Origin: Harmothoe impar
Lineage: Eukaryota; Annelida; Polychaeta; Phyllodocida; Polynoidae
DNA: 64,000 nt
Direction of reading: 5' to 3'
Assembly: GCA_947462335.1 (NCBI GenBank)
Contig: OX381707.1
Coordinates: 31,361,618 to 31,425,617 of the forward strand
A program made the position numbers and the translations under genes. Of the stretch, positions 40,982 to 50,700 are shown piece by piece; within the stretch, counting starts at the first letter, position 1, and each line of letters begins with the position of its first letter. Below the pieces are notes generated by a model. It saw only the letters and a program-made list of their open reading frames with translations, had not been told where the DNA came from and searched no databases.

Positions 40982-42333
40982 CTACTGGTAGTAGTCGTCG
41001 TGCTAGCGACGTTGTTACACTCGCGACGGTACACGTTGCTGCTAAGCGCGCTGCCGCTGCTACTGCCGCCCCGCCTGCTGCGGCTGCTGCTGCTGCTGCT
41101 GCACCTGCTACCGCTGCGCCTGCTACTGCTGCGCCTGCTGAGGCTGCTGCGCCTGCTACTGTTGCGTCTGCTGCTGCGCCTGCTGCTGCTGCTGCTGCTT
41201 CTGCTGCACCTGCTGCTACCGCTACTACTACTGACGACAACGCTCCTGGCACAGCGCAGTACTGGCAACCGGGTTTTTACCTCCCCACTACTGTTGATGA
41301 CTTTGATGACCTGCCGCACGTTGCACAGCACCTCTCCTCCACCACTACATCGACTGACGCCCTCGACGCCGCTCGCGCTGAGAGTGACAGCTATTCGGAC
41401 ACTCAGCCCCTAAACCGAGAAGAAGAGGAGGAGGAGCAGCAACAGGGTGAGACAGAGAACGACGCTGACGACGAGGCGTACGAACAACCCGAAGGGAAAG
41501 GGGTGGGCGGTACGTTTTTCGGCTTCCCTCTTCGACCTTTCGACCTCACTTCCTCCACTAGTAGCGTCCCGTCCGGTCCGTGGCGACTGCCCTCACCGCC
41601 ACCTTACGAGGGCGGCGGCGCTTCATCTTCTACCGCTACACTCAGCACCGACGGCGTGTGGCTGCGCTGTTCCAACAACGAGGCCTCGGATACCACCAGC
41701 GCTGACGCTGCTCCTGCTATCGGTTCTGCTGCTGATTCAGCTCACGCTGATGGTGTTACTCATCCTGCGGGTGTGAAACGTTCTAAGGTGAGTTCCAGAA
41801 CAACAAGGCCTAGTAAGAAGAGAAAAATACAAGAAAAAGAACGAGATGGACGAGAAGAAGCAGAGAAAACCTTCTCCCGTCCTCTCGGGTTAGAGTTCTG
41901 CTTAGACGGAGCTTTGACGCTGGAGATCTGGGAGGACGTGGCTAGACTGTCTAGGAGGCCGCGCTACACAAAAGACGGCCAGGTGAAAGAGGCGTCTCTG
42001 ACCAGAAGCAAGCGAGTGCACTTCACGGCCGACGCGCTGCGCGAGCTCATAGCACGCATCGCCGATATCCGCGCAGTGGTGCGCATACGCGACACAGCGG
42101 CCGCGCAAGGAAAACCTAATCACACCCCCTGGTTCGCAGTGCTGGATGAGGAGAGCGAAGTGTACGCAGCTGTGAGCTACTACAGCGGTAAGAACCTCGT
42201 CCACGTGCGCAAGTACGAAGGTCCTGACAAAAAACCCACACAGCAGGGAGTGACGCTGTCCGCCAGAGCGCTCAAAGAGTTGGATGACAAAACAGAGATC
42301 ATTCTGAAATATCTCGGCATAGATTCGGAATGA
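40753..42333 (+). CDS. Low-complexity protein with two C-terminal PC4-like ssDNA-binding modules
   Basis: 526 residues from the ATG with the good Kozak context; the upstream open frame lacks such a start. The N-terminal part has a poly-Ser tract (about 52-84), an Ala/Pro-rich tract (about 102-168), an acidic EEEEEE stretch and a basic NLS-like SKKRKIQEKERD. The C-terminal 149 residues hold two PC4-like units. The second (about 455-522) has VYAAVSYYSGKNLVHVRKYE, then QQGVTLSARALKEL, matching the PC4 order of strands and helix (YVSV..F.GK..IDIREY....G.K.G.SL...Q...L). The first (about 378-445) has LTLEIWEDV, KDGQVKEASLTRSKRVHFTA and DALRELIARI. PC4 folds bind ssDNA. As protein-primed replication needs an ssDNA-binding protein, that role is likely. 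The Ser-rich tract might instead serve a terminal protein; that is speculative. Confidence 0.78.
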
Positions 42334-42519
42334 GAGACGCTCAACGCTCACGCGCGCACACACACACACACAGCGTTTGACGTACGCTGTATGAGACAGA
42401 CAGACGGATACACAGACAGCAGACAGAAAGATAAATAGATAGATAGATAGACAGATAGATTGATAGATAGATAGATAGTTAGACGGCTAAGTAGTTGGTA
42501 ACTGAGTGAAAAAAAAAAC
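42334..42519. repeat. Spacer with CA and GATA microsatellites
   Basis: The 186 bp between the PC4-like stop and the PolB ATG contain a short (CA)n run (42356-42371), GACAGACGG words and a (GATA)n-type run (42433-42479). No TATA box is evident, so PolB may share a transcript with the gene upstream. Confidence 0.7.
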
Positions 42520-44253
42520 ATGACACAGTACGTATGCGAAAAGTGTTTCAAAATGTTTAAAAGACCGTACAACCACGAGAGACACGTAGAAAATTGTAGA
42601 GTAGTACCTAAGTTTTGCCCTCTATGCGGCGAAGGCGATTGCCGAAAGATCGCCTGTCGACGCGAATCTCTGGACGGGGTGACCGTCCCTCCGCGCATAT
42701 GTGCTGTACCGAACGGGGAGGAAACGTTCACGGCGAATTGGCCTGCGATACAAACGGGCGTCAGGATGCACGGGACTCGCGTGAGTGTAACAAACTTCAG
42801 GCTACCAACCGGCGAGTTGAGTGACGCTGTAGATACTATGCGTCGCATTCACTTGACACAAAGATTCAGATACAAAGTGGGTTTCTCGGTAGGCTTACTC
42901 TTACAACACAGAGAAGACAAGAGCAAACTGCGCTACTTTCACGCCTCCCAGAACAACGCAACTCTCATACAACCGCTCCCTACTATAACTAATTCAGAAA
43001 CTTTGGAAGAGCTCCTCTCAAAGATGGAAAACACCGTCGCTTGCGAGGAAGTACGGAAACTTTGCGACGCTGACACCAAGTGGCACGTTCTTTTTCCTAC
43101 CAATTTGAACATTTGCGTTTACATGGGACCGGGGGAATTCCCCATAGGCGGTAGGATCACTCAGGCCGGTCGAGTTGGAAAGAGAAGCGGCGTGTTAGAT
43201 TTTCCCAACAAGGACAACCTCTGCATCTTCCGCTGCATTTCCTTTCACTTATACAACACCAGCAAGCGCGCTTCAGATTTGTTACGTCAGTTCTGTCCCG
43301 CTGCCACACCTGAATCCTTTCCGGGTCTGAACATCCGCGACTTACCCGCGTTAGAGAACTTGTTTGACGTGCAGATAGCGGTTTACACCGCGTCGCGTCA
43401 AGTGCCGGGGCGGAAGTTGAGAAGACGCGTTACTCTGATCAGACCGCCTTCCAGAACTCTGGCCGCCCGAGGTAAAGTCAACCTACACCTGACGGCGAAA
43501 GGCGGTTTGCACGTCTCTCTCGTCACGGACTTCAACGCGTACGCGGGCATATACGAATGTTGCAAGTGTAAGGCGGCGTTCACCACCGAGTTCTTGCTGA
43601 AGAGACACAGGAACCAGCTTTCCTCTTGCCGACAAGTCAAGTTGCGCTACGTAGGTGGCATCTACCAAAATTCGAGAACGATTTTCGAAGCGCTAGCAGA
43701 CTTCTCCATTTTTCCCCCCGACGGACATTCCGGAATCTACCCTTACAAGATCGCCTTCGATTTCGAGGCTTTCTTCAGACCGTGCAAAGAACCGTCGACG
43801 GAACACGTGTCCCTGCTGTGGGATCACGTCCCTTTGTCGGCTAGCGTCGCATCCGACTTTCCGGGGTGGGAGGGGCCCGTCTGCTTCGTCAGAGAATCCG
43901 ACGCAGATTCCGACCCCTTGTTGGACCGAGTTTTAAATCACATAAACGAGAACGCCAAAGTCATCGGAGAAGCTGTGCTAGAACTTTACCGACCGACCTT
44001 AGCGAAGTTAGATGCGGCGATAGGTGAAGCTCTCCTGCTGGAGGAGGCGACGTTCACCCCTTCTCCAGGCGGCTTCGCTGCGGCTCAGACCAGACACCCG
44101 TTAGTTCAACTGAAGAAGCGTCTTCTGAGATACATCCGTCAAGCTCCAGTCGTGGGCTTCAACTCGGGGCGTTATGACTTGAACCTGATCAAAATACGCC
44201 TTCACTCGTTCTTCGCCTCCGGAGACCGAGAAACCAAGAATTCAGCGTCATAA
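42520..44253 (+). CDS. DNA polymerase B of element 1, N-terminal part (zinc fingers, OTU-like region, exonuclease I/II)
   Basis: 577 codons ending in a TAA reached after a frameshift. A zinc finger at residues 4-26 (YVCEKCFKMFKRPYNHERH) is followed by a region with OTU-protease-like signatures: DNLCIFRCISFHLY with Asp232 and Cys235, and GGLHVSLV with His331. A second finger begins at Cys347 (CCKCKAAF..LLKRH). Exonuclease motif I is FDFEAF (Asp414, Glu416) and motif II is NSGRYD (Asn548-Asp553). The rest of the polymerase is in the -1 frame from 44178. In the family this is one protein that copies linear genomes from a protein primer. The break lies between 44178 and 44250, where the two frames overlap; no slippery heptamer is in phase, so an inactivating single-base change is the simplest reading. 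Confidence 0.88.
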   Translation: MTQYVCEKCFKMFKRPYNHERHVENCRVVPKFCPLCGEGDCRKIACRRESLDGVTVPPRICAVPNGEETFTANWPAIQTGVRMHGTRVSVTNFRLPTGELSDAVDTMRRIHLTQRFRYKVGFSVGLLLQHREDKSKLRYFHASQNNATLIQPLPTITNSETLEELLSKMENTVACEEVRKLCDADTKWHVLFPTNLNICVYMGPGEFPIGGRITQAGRVGKRSGVLDFPNKDNLCIFRCISFHLYNTSKRASDLLRQFCPAATPESFPGLNIRDLPALENLFDVQIAVYTASRQVPGRKLRRRVTLIRPPSRTLAARGKVNLHLTAKGGLHVSLVTDFNAYAGIYECCKCKAAFTTEFLLKRHRNQLSSCRQVKLRYVGGIYQNSRTIFEALADFSIFPPDGHSGIYPYKIAFDFEAFFRPCKEPSTEHVSLLWDHVPLSASVASDFPGWEGPVCFVRESDADSDPLLDRVLNHINENAKVIGEAVLELYRPTLAKLDAAIGEALLLEEATFTPSPGGFAAAQTRHPLVQLKKRLLRYIRQAPVVGFNSGRYDLNLIKIRLHSFFASGDRETKNSAS

Positions 44254-44270
44254 AGAGAAGCAATCAATAC

Positions 44271-46643
44271 TTGGCGGTTTACACACAGCACACGGTTTTC
44301 TTGGACGTAGTCAACTATTTGGCACCCGGTTACAACTACGCGACCTATTTGCGAGCTTTCACCAGGAACGAAGAGAAAGGTCACTTTCCTTACGAATGGA
44401 TGACGTCTACCAGGAAACTGGCAAACAGAACGCTGCCACCGAGATCGGCTTTCGACAGCGAGCTGACGGGCGTCAAAATGTCCGAATCCGACTACGCCGC
44501 ATGTCAGAAAGTTTGGTCCGACGAGAAGATGCAAACTATGGAAGACTACTTGATCCACTACAACAACAAAGACGTCAAACCTTTCATAGAAGCTCTGAAA
44601 AATCACGCTAAATTTTTCCAAGATCGCGGCATTGACATGTTGAAAGACGGAGTTTCTCTCGCTGGTTTGACTTTACGGTTCCTCTTCCAAAACCTAGAAG
44701 ACGCGTTCACAACGTTCCCCCAGTTTGACGCCGTCCTCCACGCTCTGATCAAAGAAAATCTAGTCGGCGGTCCTTCCATCATCTTCCATAGATTTCACGA
44801 GAAGGGCACCACGCGGATAAGGGAGCACAAGTACGGCGAAGAAGCGAGACCGTGCCAACACATCCTAGGACTAGACGCTAACTCTCTGTACTTGCGCTGC
44901 ATGAGCGAAGCGCACTGCACGGGCTATTACGCGGTGAGACGGCCCGAGACCGAGTTCAAGCCCGAAATTAGGCAAAGAAACTCTCACAGCGCTTTGGAGT
45001 GGTTACGCTTCGTAGAGCACGACCGCGACGTGAAACTGCGCCATGCTTTGAACGGCGGCGAGATGGTTGTAGGCTGTCGGAGAATTCGCGTGGACGGGTT
45101 TCACGCGGCCTCTAATACGGTTTTCCAGTTTCACGGGTGTTGGTTCCACGCTCACGAGTGCATACCGTCGCACCGATATCAGTGCGCTTCACTGAGAGAG
45201 GAGAGACGCGACAGAACGACCAGAGTAAGCGCTTACTTGAAAGCGCTAGGTCACAAGCTGGTCGTCGTGTGGGAGTGCGAATGGCGAGAGATGAAGCGTC
45301 GAGATGAGCGGGTCAAGGCCTCCCAACAACGCTGGAAGGTTGACGCTTTGAAAGTGTCTCGAAACGCGATGAGCGAGAGCGACATCCTTTCCGCTGTGAA
45401 AGAGGAGAAAATGTTCGGTTTAGTTCAAGTGGACATCACTACGCCGCCTCACCTACGAGACTACTTCGAAGAAATGACCCCCGTTTTCAAGAACGCGACC
45501 GTTTCAAAATCGGACATAGGCCCTCACATGTCAGACTTTGCGCAGGAAGAAAAGCTGTTGAACACGCCTCAGAGATGTCTGATAGGGAGTTACCACGGAA
45601 AAAATATTCTCTTGGGAACGCCGCTTCTCAAGTGGTATTTAGAGCACGGTTTGATAGTCACCAAAGTGCAGCTGGTGGTGGAATACCTACCTAAACGCTC
45701 CTTTGCCGGTTTCGCGGATGAAGTAACGGCGGCGCGAAGACGTGGCGACGTGAACGAGAACGAGAAAATTCTGTCAGACTGTTACAAGTTAATGGGAAAC
45801 GCTACGTACGGTAAAACAATCTGCAACAAAGAAAAACACACGGCGGTGAGATACACTGACAGTCGGAAGTTCGAACTATTGGCCAATTCGTGGCGCTTCA
45901 AAAAGGCGTCCGAGTTGAGTTCCGATCTGTTTGAAGTCGAACTACAACCGAAAACAGTCAAGAACAACCTCCCTATTCAAATAGGGTTCATGGTATACCA
46001 GTACGCGAAGTTGAAAATGTTAGAGTTCACATACGACTTCTTGGATAGATTCGTCGATCGGCGCGATTATGCCCTTTGTCAAATGGACACCGACAGTCTT
46101 TACATGGCTCTCAGCGGTGACACGTTGGATGACCTAGTCAAACCTCGCCTGAGAGAGACGTACTTCAGAGAGAAACGAAAGTGGCTTCCGACAGCAGTGT
46201 GCGACGATCACTTAGAGCTTTTCGTGAAGACAAAAACGGAAAGAGTGCGAGAATGGTGTCCGCCGCCCGGCGGATGTTGTGAGAGACGGTACCTTCACGA
46301 TCTGAGAACTTCGGGGCTTATGAAAGCGGAGTGGGAAGGTGACGGGATCCTAAGTCTCAACCCTAAGACTTACATTTGCTACGATCGAGTCAGCGACACC
46401 GGTGAAAGAAAATCCAAAAAATGGAGTGCAAAAGGCGTACAGAAGAAACAAAACCCTCAGGAACCAGACGACTTCTTGGATGTTCTTCGCCAACGAAAAA
46501 CTCTCATTGCTGTAAATAGAAACTTCAAAGTGGTGCGAAACAAAATGGTCACCTACACCATAGAGAAAGACGGCGTGCGCTACTTGTATTATAAGCGTCG
46601 CGTGCATTCTGACGGTGTGACAACGAGTCCTTTAGAGATATGA
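44271..46643 (+). CDS. DNA polymerase B of element 1, C-terminal part (polymerase domain)
   Basis: 790 codons counted from a TTG; the frame is open from 44178, and the protein logically continues from the preceding frame rather than starting here. Exonuclease III is probably HYNNKD near residue 97. Polymerase motif A is LDANSLY (Asp202), motif B is KLMGNATYGK (Lys506, Tyr513) and motif C is MDTDSLY (Asp606, Asp608), followed by NPKTYIC as the likely KxY-type motif. All catalytic residues are present. The spacing between motifs A and B is long, as in protein-primed polymerases with TPR-type insertions. The stop TGA is 46641-46643. Only one frame lesion is seen in about 4.1 kb, so the copy is young or recently active. 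Confidence 0.92.
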   Translation: MAVYTQHTVFLDVVNYLAPGYNYATYLRAFTRNEEKGHFPYEWMTSTRKLANRTLPPRSAFDSELTGVKMSESDYAACQKVWSDEKMQTMEDYLIHYNNKDVKPFIEALKNHAKFFQDRGIDMLKDGVSLAGLTLRFLFQNLEDAFTTFPQFDAVLHALIKENLVGGPSIIFHRFHEKGTTRIREHKYGEEARPCQHILGLDANSLYLRCMSEAHCTGYYAVRRPETEFKPEIRQRNSHSALEWLRFVEHDRDVKLRHALNGGEMVVGCRRIRVDGFHAASNTVFQFHGCWFHAHECIPSHRYQCASLREERRDRTTRVSAYLKALGHKLVVVWECEWREMKRRDERVKASQQRWKVDALKVSRNAMSESDILSAVKEEKMFGLVQVDITTPPHLRDYFEEMTPVFKNATVSKSDIGPHMSDFAQEEKLLNTPQRCLIGSYHGKNILLGTPLLKWYLEHGLIVTKVQLVVEYLPKRSFAGFADEVTAARRRGDVNENEKILSDCYKLMGNATYGKTICNKEKHTAVRYTDSRKFELLANSWRFKKASELSSDLFEVELQPKTVKNNLPIQIGFMVYQYAKLKMLEFTYDFLDRFVDRRDYALCQMDTDSLYMALSGDTLDDLVKPRLRETYFREKRKWLPTAVCDDHLELFVKTKTERVREWCPPPGGCCERRYLHDLRTSGLMKAEWEGDGILSLNPKTYICYDRVSDTGERKSKKWSAKGVQKKQNPQEPDDFLDVLRQRKTLIAVNRNFKVVRNKMVTYTIEKDGVRYLYYKRRVHSDGVTTSPLEI

Positions 46644-46721
46644 AAAAAAAAAAAATAAGCGTGTGCATCTTTTCAAAAATAGAGTGTTTATCAAGATTGA
46701 AAAAAAAAGAAATAAAAAAAA

Positions 46722-47279
46722 TAAAATAAAATATTGTTGTGTTTTTATTTTCATACGTCTTCTTTTACTAGTAAGTCGCGCAGTCTCTTAAAGCGTCACT
46801 CATGTGACGACGTCGCTTCCAGTCACGTGATCCTAAAGACCCTCACTTCCTAAACAAAAAAACTTCTTCTTCCGCTCACGTGATCAATCAAGTCACTTCC
46901 GGTCACGTGATCTTCAATGAGGTCACTCACTTCCGGTCGGCCATTAGGTCATGTGACGTCACTTCCGCTCACGTGACTCACCAGGTCACTTCCGGTCACG
47001 TGATCCTAAATTAGGTCATATGACGTCACTTCCGGTCCCCTAAGTAGGTCAGTAGGTTACCCAGAATGCACCACTAATCCCCCTAAGTAGGTCACTTCCG
47101 GTCACGTGACCAAATGGTGGCCTCTGATTGGCTGCAGGGTTACCCAGAATGCACCACTAATCCCCTAAGTAGGTCACTTCCGGTCACGTGACCAAATGGA
47201 GGCCTCTGATTGGCTGCATGTCGATTGAGTAATAAACAGTACTTAACTATAGTCCCGTTCCGATACATACTATACTACT
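46722..47279. repeat. Element 1 right terminal inverted repeat
   Basis: The reverse complement of the left arm minus its simple-sequence insertion. It starts with TTGTTGTGTTTTTATTTTCA, which is shared with the 3' flank of the death-domain gene, then carries repeated TCACTTCCGGTCACGTGA units, TGACGTCA, and two CCTCTGATTGGCTGCA (CCAAT) words, and ends TACTATACTACT. Confidence 0.88.
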
Positions 47280-47742
47280 AATTTTAATTCTGTTGCCATG
47301 GAAGTAAAATATACTAAAATAGCAAAATGTCTCTATTAGTGTCGCTCCACCAAATTTATGTCAAAAGATATCACACACTTTAGGCAGTGCTCATTTATTT
47401 AACAACAGGGGAGTGTAGCAATGTAGCAATGTGCTGGCTCTTTTACTCAAAACAGGTAAAATCTTTCTGCCAGTTGCAGTTGTTTGCCCTACTCCTGTCA
47501 AGGGATCAAATTCCCCCCTCCTCCCATAAAAAAAATCACTCAAACTAATGTTGTTACATAGTGTGTCAGCTGGATAATATGGTTACATCATCATCGAAAC
47601 TCTATCTGAGCGGCATATCCAATTAATTCCTTAATTTAGATCCTGATAAACAGCATTATTTCTGAGGACAAGAACCAGAGTATTATGCTAGAGATTATCT
47701 GTTCTATATGGGGTCATCTTCTCAGGGGTATCAAGCTCTAGG

Positions 47743-50700
47743 TTATTTAGTGGCCTGTTTGGTTCCACCGGCTGTGTTACATTCCTCCCAGTCAGGCCAG
47801 AAGCGCTCCTTCATCCTGTCACAGTAATCCGACAGGTTGGGGAAATCATCTGTAAAGTACAAACAATACAGGTACACATAAATGTACATAGAAATGAATA
47901 GGCCTAGAGGGATGGAGGGATGCGGGATTTTAGGGCACACCCCTCCCCTTTTTCAAAAGAACCTGGGTCCGTCCCTGACGTGACAGAAGCAACCCAATAA
48001 TTGGGTTATTAAAATATTCCAAATTCCAACCATATTATCTATGACCATTGGCGATAACAGTCGACCATGGCTTTTTTTAGTAAGCCATTTTCGACCCTCA
48101 TCGGCCACCCATTAACTATCTCAGCAGTTCTCAGTGTACTCCAGCCAACCTTATAGATATTTACCAACCTGGGTAATATTATCACAGCCCGATATCATGC
48201 CAACACAATTAAACGCAGAGGTTGGAGCCTTTCTGGTTTTGTTAAGTTGAAAGAGAGCTCGAAATATCGATCAAAGGTGCTCACCCTTCAACATATTCCC
48301 CAGTATGCTGCCGGATAATTGCCACTTAACCTGAGCCAACAGCCCAAATACTGCACAGTCCACCTCACATGGTTGGTCTCCCATCAGGAAAGCCTCTGTA
48401 CCTTGGTGATAAAAACATCTATTATCGTGAAGCATAATAGTATTATGCTTTACGAGTATCATTAATACTGAAATTCCTTTCACACTGATAAAATGAAGGG
48501 ATCCAAACTTGTCAAAAGGTTGTCTTATAAGAAGAGTTTAGGGTCTTTAAAGTGACGGTCATAAAATAAACGAGTTAAAGGTTGTCTATTTGATGAACTG
48601 TCCGGATATCATCCCACAAGACAAGACTAGGGTCATCTAACTGACAATGTTAGCCCAGGCAGTGGCCCACTCCATGTGACAAGTCTAAGGTCGTCAAATT
48701 GACAACCCAGAATAGTTAACCCTTTATTGGCTGCAAACTGCTTTAAATGTGCTTGAATCCCTTTGTCAGCATGATGCATGAATGTAGCCCTGGTGAGTCT
48801 ATTCGCCAAGCCTGCATTCATGCACCTTTGGAAATGAATCAACAGTTGGGCGAGTATACTTGCCAAGGCTGAATTCATGTATTATGATCACATAGAGAAT
48901 AGCACCTTAAAGCACTATGTACCCCTTAGAGGGTTAACCTGTGCACTATAACCTCTACTTCACTGCAGGTGGAGCTAACTGGGTTCTGCCTAGGCATAAT
49001 TGTTGTCCATGTCTGTCTATATTTCTGAGGTTTATAATAGCTAATTCATACAAACATAGAGGTATGTAGGTTAGGAGAATTCCTGCCATATCCCCAAGTC
49101 TATATTGAGAGTATTTCTACCCTTTAGTTACAGACTGCTAACACATATGTGGATGTCATACCAATGGAAGTTTCCTTGCAGCTATTGTACCATAGAAATA
49201 ACCACAAAAGAGTTGTCTGTGCCCTACACATATTTGTTTTGTCTCAATTATATCAAAACATTGATTCCTTTACCTTTTCTAGCATCCCCAATAGATAAAT
49301 CTCAGGATTCTCCATAACATGAATGTGTATTCCCATGAATATAATTAAAATCAACATAGAAATGATGCAATTCATTCCCAAACTTTATACAGAATGCATG
49401 TTATACTAATGCCACCTACAGGGAAAATCCTGAATCAGACCCTGTTTGACTAGTCTAGGGCTGGCATGAGTCAGGTTTTGGGCTGGCACATACCAAGTGT
49501 ATCTTCTATCTGACAACTACAGCTAGAGGACCCACTCTCTTGTCACTTAGAAGAGTCTACAGACAATTTTACTTTTTGAGTGCAGTTCACGAAATGTAAG
49601 ACATAGCTTACTATAACAAATACAGTACAAACCCAATTCTCTAATTGTATTTCAAGTGCATTCGTAATGATGTCTAAACTTCTTAGCTACCATCAGGAAC
49701 CATTTATCAATGTTACCAAACAGTTTGAACATTATTATATACAAATTTGCATAAATACCAAGATAGTCAGACAACGCCTTCATGTCTCCTCGTGCAATAG
49801 AATAGACTTCCTTCGGTGTGTGCCTTCCATAGCCTTGTCCACGGGACATGATCTCCGCTCGAGATCTTATTCGTTTAAAAGTGAATGTCGGGATACCAGG
49901 AAGCGCCATCCTAAGGAACTTGTAGTTGTCCTTATTGTAAACCCACCGATCAAGAACCCCTACCCTAAAGAGGAAACATTTAATTCAATCAAAAGGAGAC
50001 AGCTTCTTTTTAGGCTTATTCAATTAAACAGGGATGTATCATGACTTCCATAGGGGCCGAACTATGAAAACCCCCCGTCTGGGAGGTGACATTCACGTCT
50101 GGGTGTGAAGGGTATAGTTACTCCTCCGAGTTTGGGACGTGGGGCCTACGCGAGTGTCACGTATGGAAAGTAGAATAATGTCTAAAATGCACAATTTATA
50201 TTCAAATAATAACAAGAGACGTCCTAGGCATTCTATAGTATATGTGCAGGGGCCGGTGTTACTTATATATGGTTACAGGTTCTGTTGGGCGTTATCTTTG
50301 CGACCCGGGGGGGGGGGACTTGATATATTTTGTATACACATGTGTGCGGCTGGCAAGGGTACTTTTTCAGCAAAATCTCCCTGGCAAGGGTCCTGTTTTG
50401 AAGGAAAAGGTGTCCCTAGCAAGGGTCTACTTTAACAAAATCGCCCTAGCAAGGGTCACCTTTTGCAAAAATGACATGTTTTTCACCAAAATGTACCACT
50501 TTTTCCTATTTTTTTCCGAACATTTCCCAGATATGAGGAAAATTTCTCTGTAAAATGACCCATTTAGTATATCTTTCGTGATTTTTCTCATCAAAACAAG
50601 GATTTTTGGGCCAAAGGTGCCCTAGCAAGGGTATGTTTTGGACACAAAAGCCCCCTAGCAAGCGTAAGGGTTGTCATAGGTCCAGCCGCACACCCATATC

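Larger units (their letters stand above)
37843..47279. mobile_element. Element 1: complete PolB (Polinton/Maverick-like) element
   Basis: Both ends carry AGTAGTATAGTATGTATCGG in inverted orientation, flanked by a perfect 6-bp direct duplication AATTTT (37837-37842 and 47280-47285). A 6-bp target duplication, AG...CT termini, long inverted repeats and a protein-primed-type DNA polymerase B are known Polinton hallmarks. At 9,437 bp it is smaller than typical 15-20 kb Polintons. It carries only three genes: a death-domain protein (minus, left), a PC4-like protein and PolB (plus). I find no retroviral-type integrase, packaging ATPase, adenain-like protease or jelly-roll capsid gene, so it may depend on a helper for insertion. 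It lies between FAXC pseudogene C and the 3' end of FAXC copy D. Confidence 0.92.

Noticed and set aside
40822..41413. Antisense and shifted frames over the Ser/Ala tracts of the PC4-like gene
   Set aside because: Triplet repeats keep all frames open; the sense frame has the TATA box, Kozak context and conserved C-terminus.
44230..44250. Programmed -1 frameshift in the polymerase
   Set aside because: No X XXY YYZ heptamer in the incoming frame within the overlap, so I treat it as a lesion until other copies are compared.
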